DNA from: Druceiella hillmani | Lineage: Eukaryota > Arthropoda > Insecta > Lepidoptera > Hepialidae | Direction of reading: 5' to 3' | Length of the DNA stretch: 64,000 nucleotides | Assembly: GCA_039881145.1 (NCBI GenBank) | Contig: JAYKKI010000006.1 | Span: 8,068,501-8,132,500 of the forward strand | Shown here: piece by piece, positions 55,301-64,000 of the stretch | Position numbering within the stretch: position 1 is the stretch's first letter | Layout of the letters: the number at the start of each line of letters is the position of its first letter | Made by a program: the position numbers and the translations under genes | The notes under the pieces: generated by a model | Database searches by the model: none | The model's input: the letters and a program-made list of their open reading frames with translations, nothing else | Told to the model about the DNA's origin: nothing

Positions 55301-57617
55301 AGATGTATTAGTGCAATTTGGTGTTTAAAAATTTATTTATTGGGTCGAAACTAATATAAATTTCTGTAAATAATTTGAAACCATGATATGTACTCTTAAA
55401 CGCTTAAACTTCTAACACCCTCTACTCAAGTATGGGACAATCTTACCACGAGTTCTACGCGCATTTAATGCGTTCCTTTTTTTTATTTCATTCCATATTT
55501 ATTTTTGAATTCTGATATAGACAGATCCACTTTAAATTGATATAAAATTATTTTTAAACTAGGCACTTTCACAAATTTTGCAATTTCCAGTATTTTTGCC
55601 TACATTTTTTTAAATTTTAAACCGATCTATTCAGTTCTTTTAGAATTTTGGTAGATACATGATAGACTAAATATTTAGTAAAATGTTCTTATTTTATGTG
55701 ATTTTGTCACTTTCACCCATTTTAATCCAAGTTAAATAACCAGTGATGACAGAATGCTTACAGTGACACTTTCTCCTCCCCTCACCAAAGTTCCGCCTCC
55801 CTGTGACACGGCAAGCAGATTGACCCGTTGCTTCGTTTCCCCTGTTACAGATACAAATTCCTTCTGACGGTTTTGCACAATCTGGAGTTCTCACCGTTAT
55901 TTACAGTTACATCTTCATATTTTACTTATCAAAGTGAAATGTTTAGCTGAATATACTTCACTAATTACTACTAACTGAATACACTTCACTACTAAGTTGA
56001 ATTTTAAATTTACAAAAACTTCAACATTTTTCTTCGTTTGCAGTGAGTAATTTAAACGGTTTTTTAAGAAAAAATTAATAATCAACGTGTAAAACATTAA
56101 AGAGAAATATCAAAATAAATAAGAAATATTTATAATTAACTTATTAGGTTTGCATAATTTTTTGACATAATCTTGTGTATTTTTCTTCTAAACATCACTT
56201 CAGGCCGAATTATATAAACATTTATTAGATTACAGAATTTCTGGTGTTATGTTGACAAACTCACGCAACACTTCAGTACACTCGAATAATTAGCCTAATA
56301 CCAACTTCGTGTAAGTCCATACACATTTTTAAGTAACACGCAAAATTAGTTTTCAGACTCGTTTAAATTAACATGGCAAAATTAGAGGGTTCACATTGCA
56401 AACCTATTTTAAGCATAATACCTATTTCAGAAACAAGCTTAAAACGTATAGAAGCATCTCAGTTTCATCACGATCTCGATGGACGAACTCAATGAAATTA
56501 CCAAAATAATGAACCATCACCTTGCCACACAGTATATTAACAGAAGTTGATTAAAAGCCATTTAGTTTTATTAGCCTTTAGCAGATTGAAAAGACTTATT
56601 CTTAACAAAAACTAGTAGAATAGGTTAATACTGAGTAATTTAAACAAACAATAGCTGGGCTCACACAAAAAGTCCAGCAGCTATATACGATATGTTTTTG
56701 TATCGTGCAAAAATGTATGAGAATATTTTAAAAATAATTACTTATATCTCACGTAATTTGTTATCAAATTAACCATAACATTTCTGTTACCCAGAAAAAA
56801 CCTGCAACAGGGAAATAACAGCTATATTGGCTCAGAGTGCCACAGAGTGCCAAACCATTTGTGATTTTATTTGCTTGATATGCTGGAAGAATCTCTATCT
56901 GACATGCAATTTATAAATTTATCATTAAATTATTTTGAAGTGCTCTTTTCACTACTTGCAGTTGGTGGCAAAAGGTAAATAAAAGGGTATTGTAAAGTTT
57001 CTGTCCTTTCTACTTATTTAAATGAGTTATAGCTTTCGTACTCGAAAAAAGAAACGAAGGTATAGGCATCTGGCCTGTATAAGATAACTCACCTATCTGT
57101 CTGATTATCTATCCCAACCGTTTCTCTCAGGAATCCTTTGAGGTAAAGACTTAAAGTGAGATAAATTGTTTTAACCGATATATAACTCAATAATTATCAC
57201 TCAGAAATATTCATGCCCATAAGTAAAATAATTATTTTATTTTTAATTCCTTAAATTTTGGGGTATTAATTAATTTAGGTAAATTGTTACAGAGATATAT
57301 ATTTTACCAGAAATATATGAGGGCTGGTTCAGAGGTAATATCAACAATAAATAAAAATATCAACAAAATCTAAGTTTCTCTCCTCCATACGAAACTGAAA
57401 AGTCAAAACTACGAAGAAAAGCCTTACCGTGAGATTACTCAAAGTATGACTTAAGAGAATAGCGTATATGGAATAGACATATTTATGACTGTGGAAAATT
57501 AATTGGTAAACATATTTTAATGGTGAAATTGAAATAATATTTTTTTTAATTTTATAGGAAAAATTATCATTAAATTTTTATAGAAATATTACGTATCCTG
57601 AAATGTTTACACAATGT
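52335..57617. other. Intergenic, one GC-richer patch
   Basis: No gene recognised. A patch at about 55735-55890 is clearly richer in G and C. Its minus strand has a 66-residue frame with GRRNFGEGRRKCHCKHSVIT; it resembles a transposon remnant but no family was identified. It also holds the 54.25-kb hairpin. Confidence 0.5.
54252..54330. repeat. Perfect hairpin, 25-bp arms, 29-nt loop
   Basis: TATAATCGTAGATTTATTTA and onward at 54252-54276 is exactly complementary to 54306-54330. The 29-nt spacer is unrelated. Confidence 0.95.
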
Positions 57618-57690
57618 GCCTAAATATCTACGGAACCCTCAACGTGCGAGTGCTGACCTTACTCAACCGGTTTTTTTCTATTTTTGTTAT
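57618..57690. mobile_element. Dispersed repeat fragment (TACGGAACCCT...CCGGTTTTTT type)
   Basis: CTACGGAACCCTCAACGTGC, GAGTGCTGACCTTACTCAAC and CGGTTTTTTTCTA resemble the 3' terminus of the same kind of dispersed repeat whose start is seen at 34392. Both fragments lie a few hundred bases or less before the conserved 5' blocks of the two Gr genes, so they may belong to the duplicated unit. Confidence 0.5.
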
Positions 57691-57709
57691 GTGTCCTATA
57701 TTTGGATCA

Positions 57710-58010
57710 AAAAATCAATAATGGCATTGAGACTTTACACAATACAAACACAATTCTAAGGCCTTTCATAAGTGTATTATAATTAAACCCTGCTATTGTT
57801 TTATTGGAGTCTACTCGACCCGAAATAAACTTGGTAGATATCCAGTTTGAACTTTATTTATTAAGTTCCCTGATATTTTCCTGACTTTATTTATGAAATC
57901 CCTTTCATTGACTATTCTCGTTATGAGATAATGTTTATTATTTAAAAGGCGATGTAACTGTTTTAAATTATCGTTTACCAAAATTTTAATTCTCACTTGC
58001 GTCAAATGAT
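57710..58010. repeat. Conserved 5' block of the Gr duplication, copy 2
   Basis: Partner of 34795-35140, here about 1.5 kb upstream of Gr copy 2 and in the same orientation. The shorter spacing to the gene suggests about 1 kb was inserted before copy 1 or deleted before copy 2. The core contains CTCGACCCGAA at 57815-57825. Confidence 0.65.
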
Positions 58011-59204
58011 GTTATATAAGGCGTATTTCATTAACCTGAATTTTAAAATTTTGCCTTTTATTTGTATAAATATATATTTTCTTTTTTCCACATCGAAGAT
58101 GATATTTTCAATAGCGTTGTGTATTTAATTTATCTATTAGAAATTATCCATTGATTAAAAGACGTTAACTTATTCAAGTCACATATATCACCATAATCGT
58201 AGTTATTTATTTAGCTTGTTTGTAATATTTAAAAAAATTTATTCAAAAGAGTTCATGAAGATGAAGTTTTGTGTAGAACCCGCAAAGGTTCTGTACTCAC
58301 TTATAAACATTTAAAGGTACATAGTAGTTTCATCAAACTGTTTACAAGTATTAATTTTCCACAACATAAATATATTGTCCAATATAACTACGGCAGGCGT
58401 AAAAACATGGTGTAAAAACATTTCAAACTATATAAGATATAGCATAAACACCACAGATTTCTTGAAACATTTCAGTAAAAAATTGGTAGCATAGTAGTTT
58501 TTACTATTCCTTGGGGGAATATCGTATTTTTGTATATTTTTCATATATGCAATTTAAAGTTACCGAAGAAAAATTTTTAAAATCCTCATAAAAGCTCCTT
58601 CAAAGTGGATGTAACGTTTTAAATTACTACATGTTAAATAAAATATAATAAAATGAAGACATTTAGAAATTAAATGAAGAGATATACATAAACCTTTAAA
58701 GTTGCATATTAAATATTTGAAAATTTATGTAGCTAGAATTTCATTTAGTTCTTGTCAAAAATATCAGATGAAAATAATCTATCACATATTTTATTCAAAG
58801 AGAGATGTTTACATTCAAGCGTTTAATGTTTATAAGGTACATAAAAAAACTTAAGAAAGACACTAAATTACCAGTATAATCGGTTTTTCCTTCTGCCAAA
58901 TAACATTCATATAGTTCAATATTCAAAACGGAACAACGTGCTTTGGTGATGCCCTTTGTGTAAACTGCAAGCTGTTTAACTCTTGGTTCAACGTCGAAAT
59001 CCGACCCACGAAAGCTCTAATTGTTATACAAATTGACAATAAAATGGATATGTTCGAGTATATTTAAAACTCTAGTAGTGTTTAATAGATTTATACTTTC
59101 GTAAATAAACGACTACCATTAAATTATCATTTTTATTTTCCTTTAATAATTTATTTAGATCAAGTGATACTGGCTAAATAGTAAAACTAGGTACCAAGTT
59201 AGAA
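58011..59204. other. 5' flank of Gr copy 2
   Basis: AT-rich, no gene. A block near 58885-58935 (TTTCCTTCTGCCAAATAACA) resembles the region 36900-36960 before copy 1. Confidence 0.5.
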
Positions 59205-59329
59205 AGACAAAGCAGGGTTAACCAAAAGTAAATATTGGTGATAAGTGTGTTTCTGTTTTTAAGGGCAATAACTATATTTCAGCCTTTCATTTCTTCAGTA
59301 AGGGATTGTAAGTACTTTAGTCAGCAACA
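59205..59329 (+). promoter_or_regulatory. Proximal 5' flank of Gr copy 2 (conserved with copy 1)
   Basis: Counterpart of 37275-37415: a shared AGACAAAGCAGGGTTAA block and similar sequence up to the start codon. Likely the 5' UTR and promoter-proximal region; the transcription start cannot be placed. Confidence 0.5.
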
Positions 59330-60094
59330 ATGGCGAATATGGAGACGGGCCATTCTATAAAAAGTAGTCTTAATCCTCTTACGATTTGTCAAGCATTTTA
59401 CTTTGTAAAACGTGATTGTCTGCTACGGTTAAATACTTATGAACATCACTATAAGACATGGATTTTCTTATATATTCCATTTTGTATATTGGCCCGAATC
59501 TATTATTATTATCTTCGTGGTATTCCCTTGCATATTTACTTTGTAGAAATGGGTTTAATAGTTTTTCTAATTATAGTCGTTGATTTAATATGGATCAATT
59601 TTTTATCTCAGAATTTGTTCACCACTATGTACAGAAGAATTAATGAAATTGACGTGAAGCTGAAACTCATGGATAAAATTGAAGTTTACAGAAATATGAA
59701 AAGAATTAGTTTTATAATGGTGATATTCAGCTTTGTGTTCTACATCGTCTTGCAAATTATTGACCACATTCATCTATCTTTAAAATTCGATATCATCGAC
59801 CAAATACATAACTTGCAAATTTTCTTTACAATTGTCATCGAAATGTGCAACTTCATACAATTAGTCAAAGCAATAAAACTGCGGTTTTCTCTTTTAATTA
59901 ATAAATTGAAACGACTGGAAAGAAATAATGACGCAAATCGAAATAATGTAATTTCTGTCAATATGGTGAACAATGTCCTACTGGACATAACTGATGATAT
60001 TGCTGAAGATAATATAAGTATTTTGGATATATATAAAATATATTATAAGTTACTGGAAGTGTGTGATATGTTAAATACAGCATTCAGCGTCCAG
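59330..60094 (+). CDS. Gr copy 2, coding exon 1
   Basis: 255 codons: N-terminus, four membrane segments and the long hydrophilic loop with LKRLERNN and DDIAEDN. Donor CAG|GTAGAT at 60095; read-through would add only VDI and a stop. No indel relative to copy 1 over the whole exon. Confidence 0.93.
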
Positions 60095-63000
60095 GTAGAT
60101 ATTTAATAACGTAATTTTTTTTCTATATGTAATGTGTAAAGCATTAATATTTTAAGAATTATTAATACTAAATCTAAATCATTTTAAAAAATTTACAACA
60201 TACTGTAAAATTTCAAGCAAATAGGAGGGATTGTATCAATATTATTGCGCTTCTTACATTTGTTTCAAAATTATTTTCTTCTCGGTTCATTTAACGCAAG
60301 GATCAAATCTTGTTTAACTGCTTAATTTATTTTCCAGCTATTTTATTTCGTTGGCGCAACATTAGTGTACACTTTAACAGCAGTCAACCATCTTCTCGGA
60401 TTTTCACGGAATCTGGTATTTTTATAATTCTATTACTAACATGTTATTTACGAGTGCAATATTATTCACGAAGCAAGGAATTTTACAAGAGTTTAGGCAG
60501 ATAGTCCACCCAAGTATTAAATAGCATTCAACTGATTGTGGAACCTTCTTGCACTCCAACTTCACTTTCAAACTATTTACGGATTACTACTTTCGTATTT
60601 GAAATTTGGGCGGTGACAGTTTTGCAAGTACTTTGAATCTGATAAAACATTCGAGTACTTATTTCAATATAAGCGATTCCCAGGTCAGATCCCAGGAGAA
60701 ACAATCAAATATACTTTTCAAATTTGTCAAAATTATCCGCAAGTTTTGTTGTTGAATTCTTCATTCTGCAGCCTTATTAAACGGATTAATTTTCAATTTG
60801 AGTGCCTTTCTCTGCTACCACACCACATTGATAAGTAGTAACAATTTTAATTTGTTTCAATCTATTGTTTTAGACCCTTTTCAAGTTTTGAAAGTTTTCT
60901 TAACATTTTAATAGCTTTGTAATTTTTGTACTATCTTATATCTCCTTTTCCTATGTCAAATGGTATCAGGTGCCTGTTTCACCATGAGTTGGTAATCGTG
61001 TAACCATGATTTAATTTCTTATGCAATTTATGCATAACCGGATCACCTATGATGTTTTCAGAATTCCGCTGGTACTTTATTCGAAAATCGAGAAGTTGTT
61101 ATTTTTCATTGGTCGTATGAATGGCCTATTTTAACTTTGTCCGATATGATAGCCTGAAGCGTTCGTAAAATTGTTTCACTTTGGTAATATTCCTGTTTAC
61201 TGGAATATTTCGAAAATGTTTACAATATTCTGTTTACCTATTTAGCAATTTTTTGTTCTCTTCTCATTTTACACGGTATGGTAGTTATGTAGTCACTTTT
61301 ATATGAATAATTGCCTAATCCGTGTAAAATAGCTTTTACTGTACCTGTCACGTAATATTAATTTAGTTTACAATTAAATTATTCCCTAATTTGAAGTAGT
61401 TGCTAATTATACACACTATTTATATGTGTGTGTGCGTGTGCGCGCGTGCGCACGTTTGTGCGCTTGTGCGCGTGAGCGCGTGTGCGCGTGTGCGCCTGTG
61501 CGCGTGTGCGCCAGTGCGCGTGTGCGCGAGTTCGCGTGTGTGCGTGTGTGCGTATGTGCGTGTGTGCGTATGTGCGAGTGCGCGTGTGTGCGTGTGTGCG
61601 TGTGCGTGTGCGTGTGCGTTTGCGTGTGCGTGTTTGTGTGTGTGTGTGTGGTGAGATATTTCTACGACATTATGTACGTAGTTTTCACGAAATTAAAGCA
61701 ATGTCGTCATCCAGGACTGATACCATGTAGTTGTGGAATTTAAAAACAATTAACAACAATGATGATAATCCTAATCCCTTTAGAAAGGTATTTTGAAAAT
61801 TAATTTATAATATTGGAAAAGAAAAATATTTGAATCTAAACAAAAATATTCAATCAAAAAACTATCACAGATGTGTAATCAAATACTTGTGCCACATTAA
61901 ATTTTGAAAACCTCGAACATCTTGCGCCTAACAAATCAGGATGTACAATAAAAAGTTATTGATATTATTATAAAATGTACTGAATCAAGCTTTTAAGGAG
62001 AATTATAACAACGGCATACATTTTTACAGGATGAAATGAACCTTGGATTCATAAATTTTATTTTATTGTGGTGTTTCTACGTGACGATCCTCTGTGCCTT
62101 ATGTTTCTTCGCTGGTGGTATTCAAACTAATAGAATTACAGCCATAAGGACTACAAACAAACTTGCGGTGACTTGTTATTTTGGTAAATATTTAATATCT
62201 TGGATTTTCCTACAATCAAGCAACCCTAGTTATATATTTCATGTTAATATTCTTCGAGACTAAATTTTACCAAAGTGACTGCTTTTTTTCTCCAAGACAA
62301 TACGTTTTAAATAAAATTTCGTCATGAAGTCATGTACACTCCAATACTCGCTATAGCGCACATATGTATAATATGATAAAATATTTGCCGCAGTAAATAT
62401 CTCGAATGTTAAAACAGTAAGTTTTCCATACCATAACATTTATCTGTCAAACAGTCTCTGCTAATTTCTTAACAGTCTCTGTCAATCTAAAGTAAAATTA
62501 ATAATCTTCAGCAACACTAGGTGTTGATCTTAAAGAAATGCTCCGTTATTATTCACGCAACTGCTGACGACTGGCGTCTCAAAAATATGTCAGCAAAGTA
62601 CATTCACTAACAAATTTGTGCCATTGCAGAATTTCAGTCCATTTTCCCAGCGATATTACTTGAACAACTATTTAAAGATGAGGGCGAAGATTGTGAATTA
62701 GGAATCTTATTAAGAGCCAAGAATAATTTATATTGTCTTTCTGTTCGTTTAATCAATTTATGTATTTTCATGTGACATTATATCTTGGTCACAGCTTTCA
62801 CTGTAAATAAAAGTCTACAAAATATCAACATTATATTCGTGAGAACTGGGAAAAAAACGCCCAATGTAGAATGTATTTACTAGGTGTAGTGCTATTTGCC
62901 TCATTTGATGGTTTCCGAAATGGAAATATCACATCAGTAATAAGTTAAGTACCTTAATATTAGAAATAAATTTTATATGTCTGTAATGTACATAAAATAA

Positions 63001-63748
63001 TTTTTTTTTTCGGTACATCTCTTTTAATATTTTTTTTTACATTTCAACCTCCCATATCGCCTCGTAATTCTTTCTTGCCGATCACTTCTTTTGATATAAA
63101 ATATCTGATGGCGCGTTAAGACATTTTGATAGCACGTTGCGACGTGCCAATCTGCTAGTTTTACGTCTTGTTCGTTTTTTTATATATGCCTGTTAACGTC
63201 TTGTGACATTCAATTGTTCAAAAGGTTCAAAGTTTTTTCTTTTAAATTTTATCTATATTTATTTGCGTCGAAAATTGTTTTATTTTCCTACATATATTCG
63301 CATTTTCATTTTATTTTTTATAATATTATATATATTATAGTTCTATATTAACACGAGGTTATGCAAAAATATGTACATAAATATATATATATATATATAC
63401 AGAAATACATAGGTGCGCGCGTGCGTGTGCGTGTGTGTGTCTGTATAATTATGTCATAAATTCACATAAGTTTTTTTACGTTAATTTTTAAGGTAACAAA
63501 AAGAATCGCCAACTCTAATGATTTCACTATTTTATGTCAACTTTAATGTTCATAATCATTTTTAAATTATTTCAGATGAACAAGACAGAATGTTGTTGAA
63601 TGAAATAATCCAACTGCTGGAAAACCCTGTACAATTTACAGTTTGCGGCGCTTTCGTTCTGAACTCTAATTTCATTTTAAATTTTTTCGCTATTATTGCT
63701 ACGTACACCATAGTACTTGCTCAATTTTACAATTTCACGTTGAATTAA
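59330..63748 (+). CDS. Gustatory receptor (Gr/7tm_7 family), copy 2, four coding exons
   Basis: Second intact gustatory receptor, the tandem paralog of the gene at 37416, also predicted at 389 residues. Exons are 59330-60094, 60338-60415, 62030-62183 and 63576-63748, each exactly as long as its counterpart, with the same phases (0, 0, 1). Seven hydrophobic segments occupy the same positions and segment 7 contains TYTIVLAQF (375-383). The start context CAACAATGGCG matches copy 1. By eye exon 1 is about half identical to copy 1, with the best-kept blocks KRDCLLRLN, KRISF, LKRLERNN and YKLLEVC. That much divergence without any break suggests both copies are functional and may detect different ligands. 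The introns contain no other gene. Confidence 0.93.
60338..60415 (+). CDS. Gr copy 2, coding exon 2
   Basis: 26-codon exon for membrane segment 5, acceptor TTTTCCAG|CTA, donor CTG|GTATTT. The donor lacks the usual G at the last exon base context of copy 1 (CAG) but is placed by the identical exon length and frame. Confidence 0.85.
61421..61651. repeat. GC-rich (GT/GC)n repeat in Gr copy 2 intron 2
   Basis: About 230 bases of GTGTGC, GCGCGT and GTGCGT units, nearly all alternating purine-pyrimidine, ending in pure GT. It is by far the most GC-rich segment of the window. Three overlapping plus-strand open frames of 82-105 residues rich in C, V, R and A pass through it and are artefacts. Confidence 0.97.
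62030..62183 (+). CDS. Gr copy 2, coding exon 3
   Basis: 51 codons plus one base, acceptor TTTTTACAG|GAT, donor TTTTG|GTAAAT. Encodes membrane segment 6 and the following stretch with CFFAGGIQTNRI. The in-frame ATG at 62036 is internal and not a start. Confidence 0.9.
63380..63441. repeat. (TA)n and (GT)n microsatellite in Gr copy 2 intron 3
   Basis: A short TA tract, a CATAGG spacer, then GCGCGCGTGCGTGTGCGTGT. About 135 bases before exon 4 of Gr copy 2. Confidence 0.93.
63576..63748 (+). CDS. Gr copy 2, coding exon 4 with stop
   Basis: Acceptor ATTATTTCAG|AT completes Asp333. Contains QFTVCGAFVLN and the final membrane segment with TYTIVLAQF, then TAA six residues later. This short exon is not in a long open frame of its own and was found by aligning to exon 4 of copy 1. 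Confidence 0.92.
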
Positions 63749-64000
63749 ATTTATTGCTAAAAATTATCTTAAATAACGCTTACGTAAGGTTACTTTAAGG
63801 GGAGACATTAAAATTACTCTCAATAATTCAGCTAACATTTATGCAAATAATAGGAATAAATACTCTACTCGAATTGATATTGTAAAACTCGTTAGCTGAG
63901 TCAATCTTAACGTTAAAGGTTAAATGAACAGAATTTAATAATAAAAATATTAAATATATAAATAAATGAAGTTATTAACAAAAATACTAAATAAAATATA

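Noticed and set aside
61400..61743. Three overlapping open frames of 82-105 residues rich in C, V, R and A
   Set aside because: They are translations of the GT/GC simple repeat in three frames inside intron 2 of Gr copy 2.
62036..62263. Separate small gene starting at ATG 62036
   Set aside because: The ATG is internal to Gr copy 2 exon 3, which begins at the acceptor at 62030 and ends at the donor at 62184.

Overview
The window is AT-rich, intron-containing arthropod DNA, almost certainly insect. The evidence is two genes of the arthropod gustatory receptor (Gr) family with GT-AG introns, decayed mariner and other DDE transposons, a LINE relic, long (TA)n microsatellites, and a degenerate stretch of TTAGG, the usual insect telomere pentamer. 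The order cannot be fixed from sequence alone. Gene density is very low: only the two Gr genes look intact.

Layout. 0.3-0.7 kb: degenerate TTAGG-type repeat. 3.05-4.86 kb: tandem array with a period of about 210 bp; the same unit recurs in inverted orientation at 19.1-19.8 kb and as a fragment at 44.4 kb. 12.03-12.70 kb (minus): lipase pseudogene with two in-frame stops and a frameshift. 13.48-14.16 and 31.99-32.70 kb (minus): two relics of a mariner element that appear to share one internal deletion. 15.03-16.41 kb (plus): relic of an insect DDE transposon whose N-terminus resembles DUF4817. 45.95-46.79 kb (plus): 3' part of a LINE reverse transcriptase ORF, broken and with an altered catalytic box. 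Short pieces of common dispersed insect repeats lie at 7.0, 21.0, 30.2, 34.4 and 57.6 kb. Seven near-perfect hairpins of unrelated sequence are scattered through the intergenic DNA.

The functional core is the tandem Gr pair on the plus strand: copy 1 at 37,416-41,813 and copy 2 at 59,330-63,748. Each has four coding exons of exactly 765, 78, 154 and 173 nt, intron phases 0-0-1, a predicted 389-residue seven-pass protein, and the family signature TYhhhhhQF in the last membrane segment. The two proteins are only about half identical by eye in exon 1, yet the exon lengths match to the base, so both look selectively maintained after an old duplication. Homology also extends into the 5' flank, about 2.5 kb upstream of copy 1 and 1.5 kb upstream of copy 2, so the duplicated unit is about 6-7 kb.

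The best candidates for something undescribed are the conserved 5' block of the Gr duplication, the 210-bp repeat family, the shared-deletion mariner derivative, and the set of snap-back hairpins. All calls come from reading the sequence by eye; no similarity search was run.
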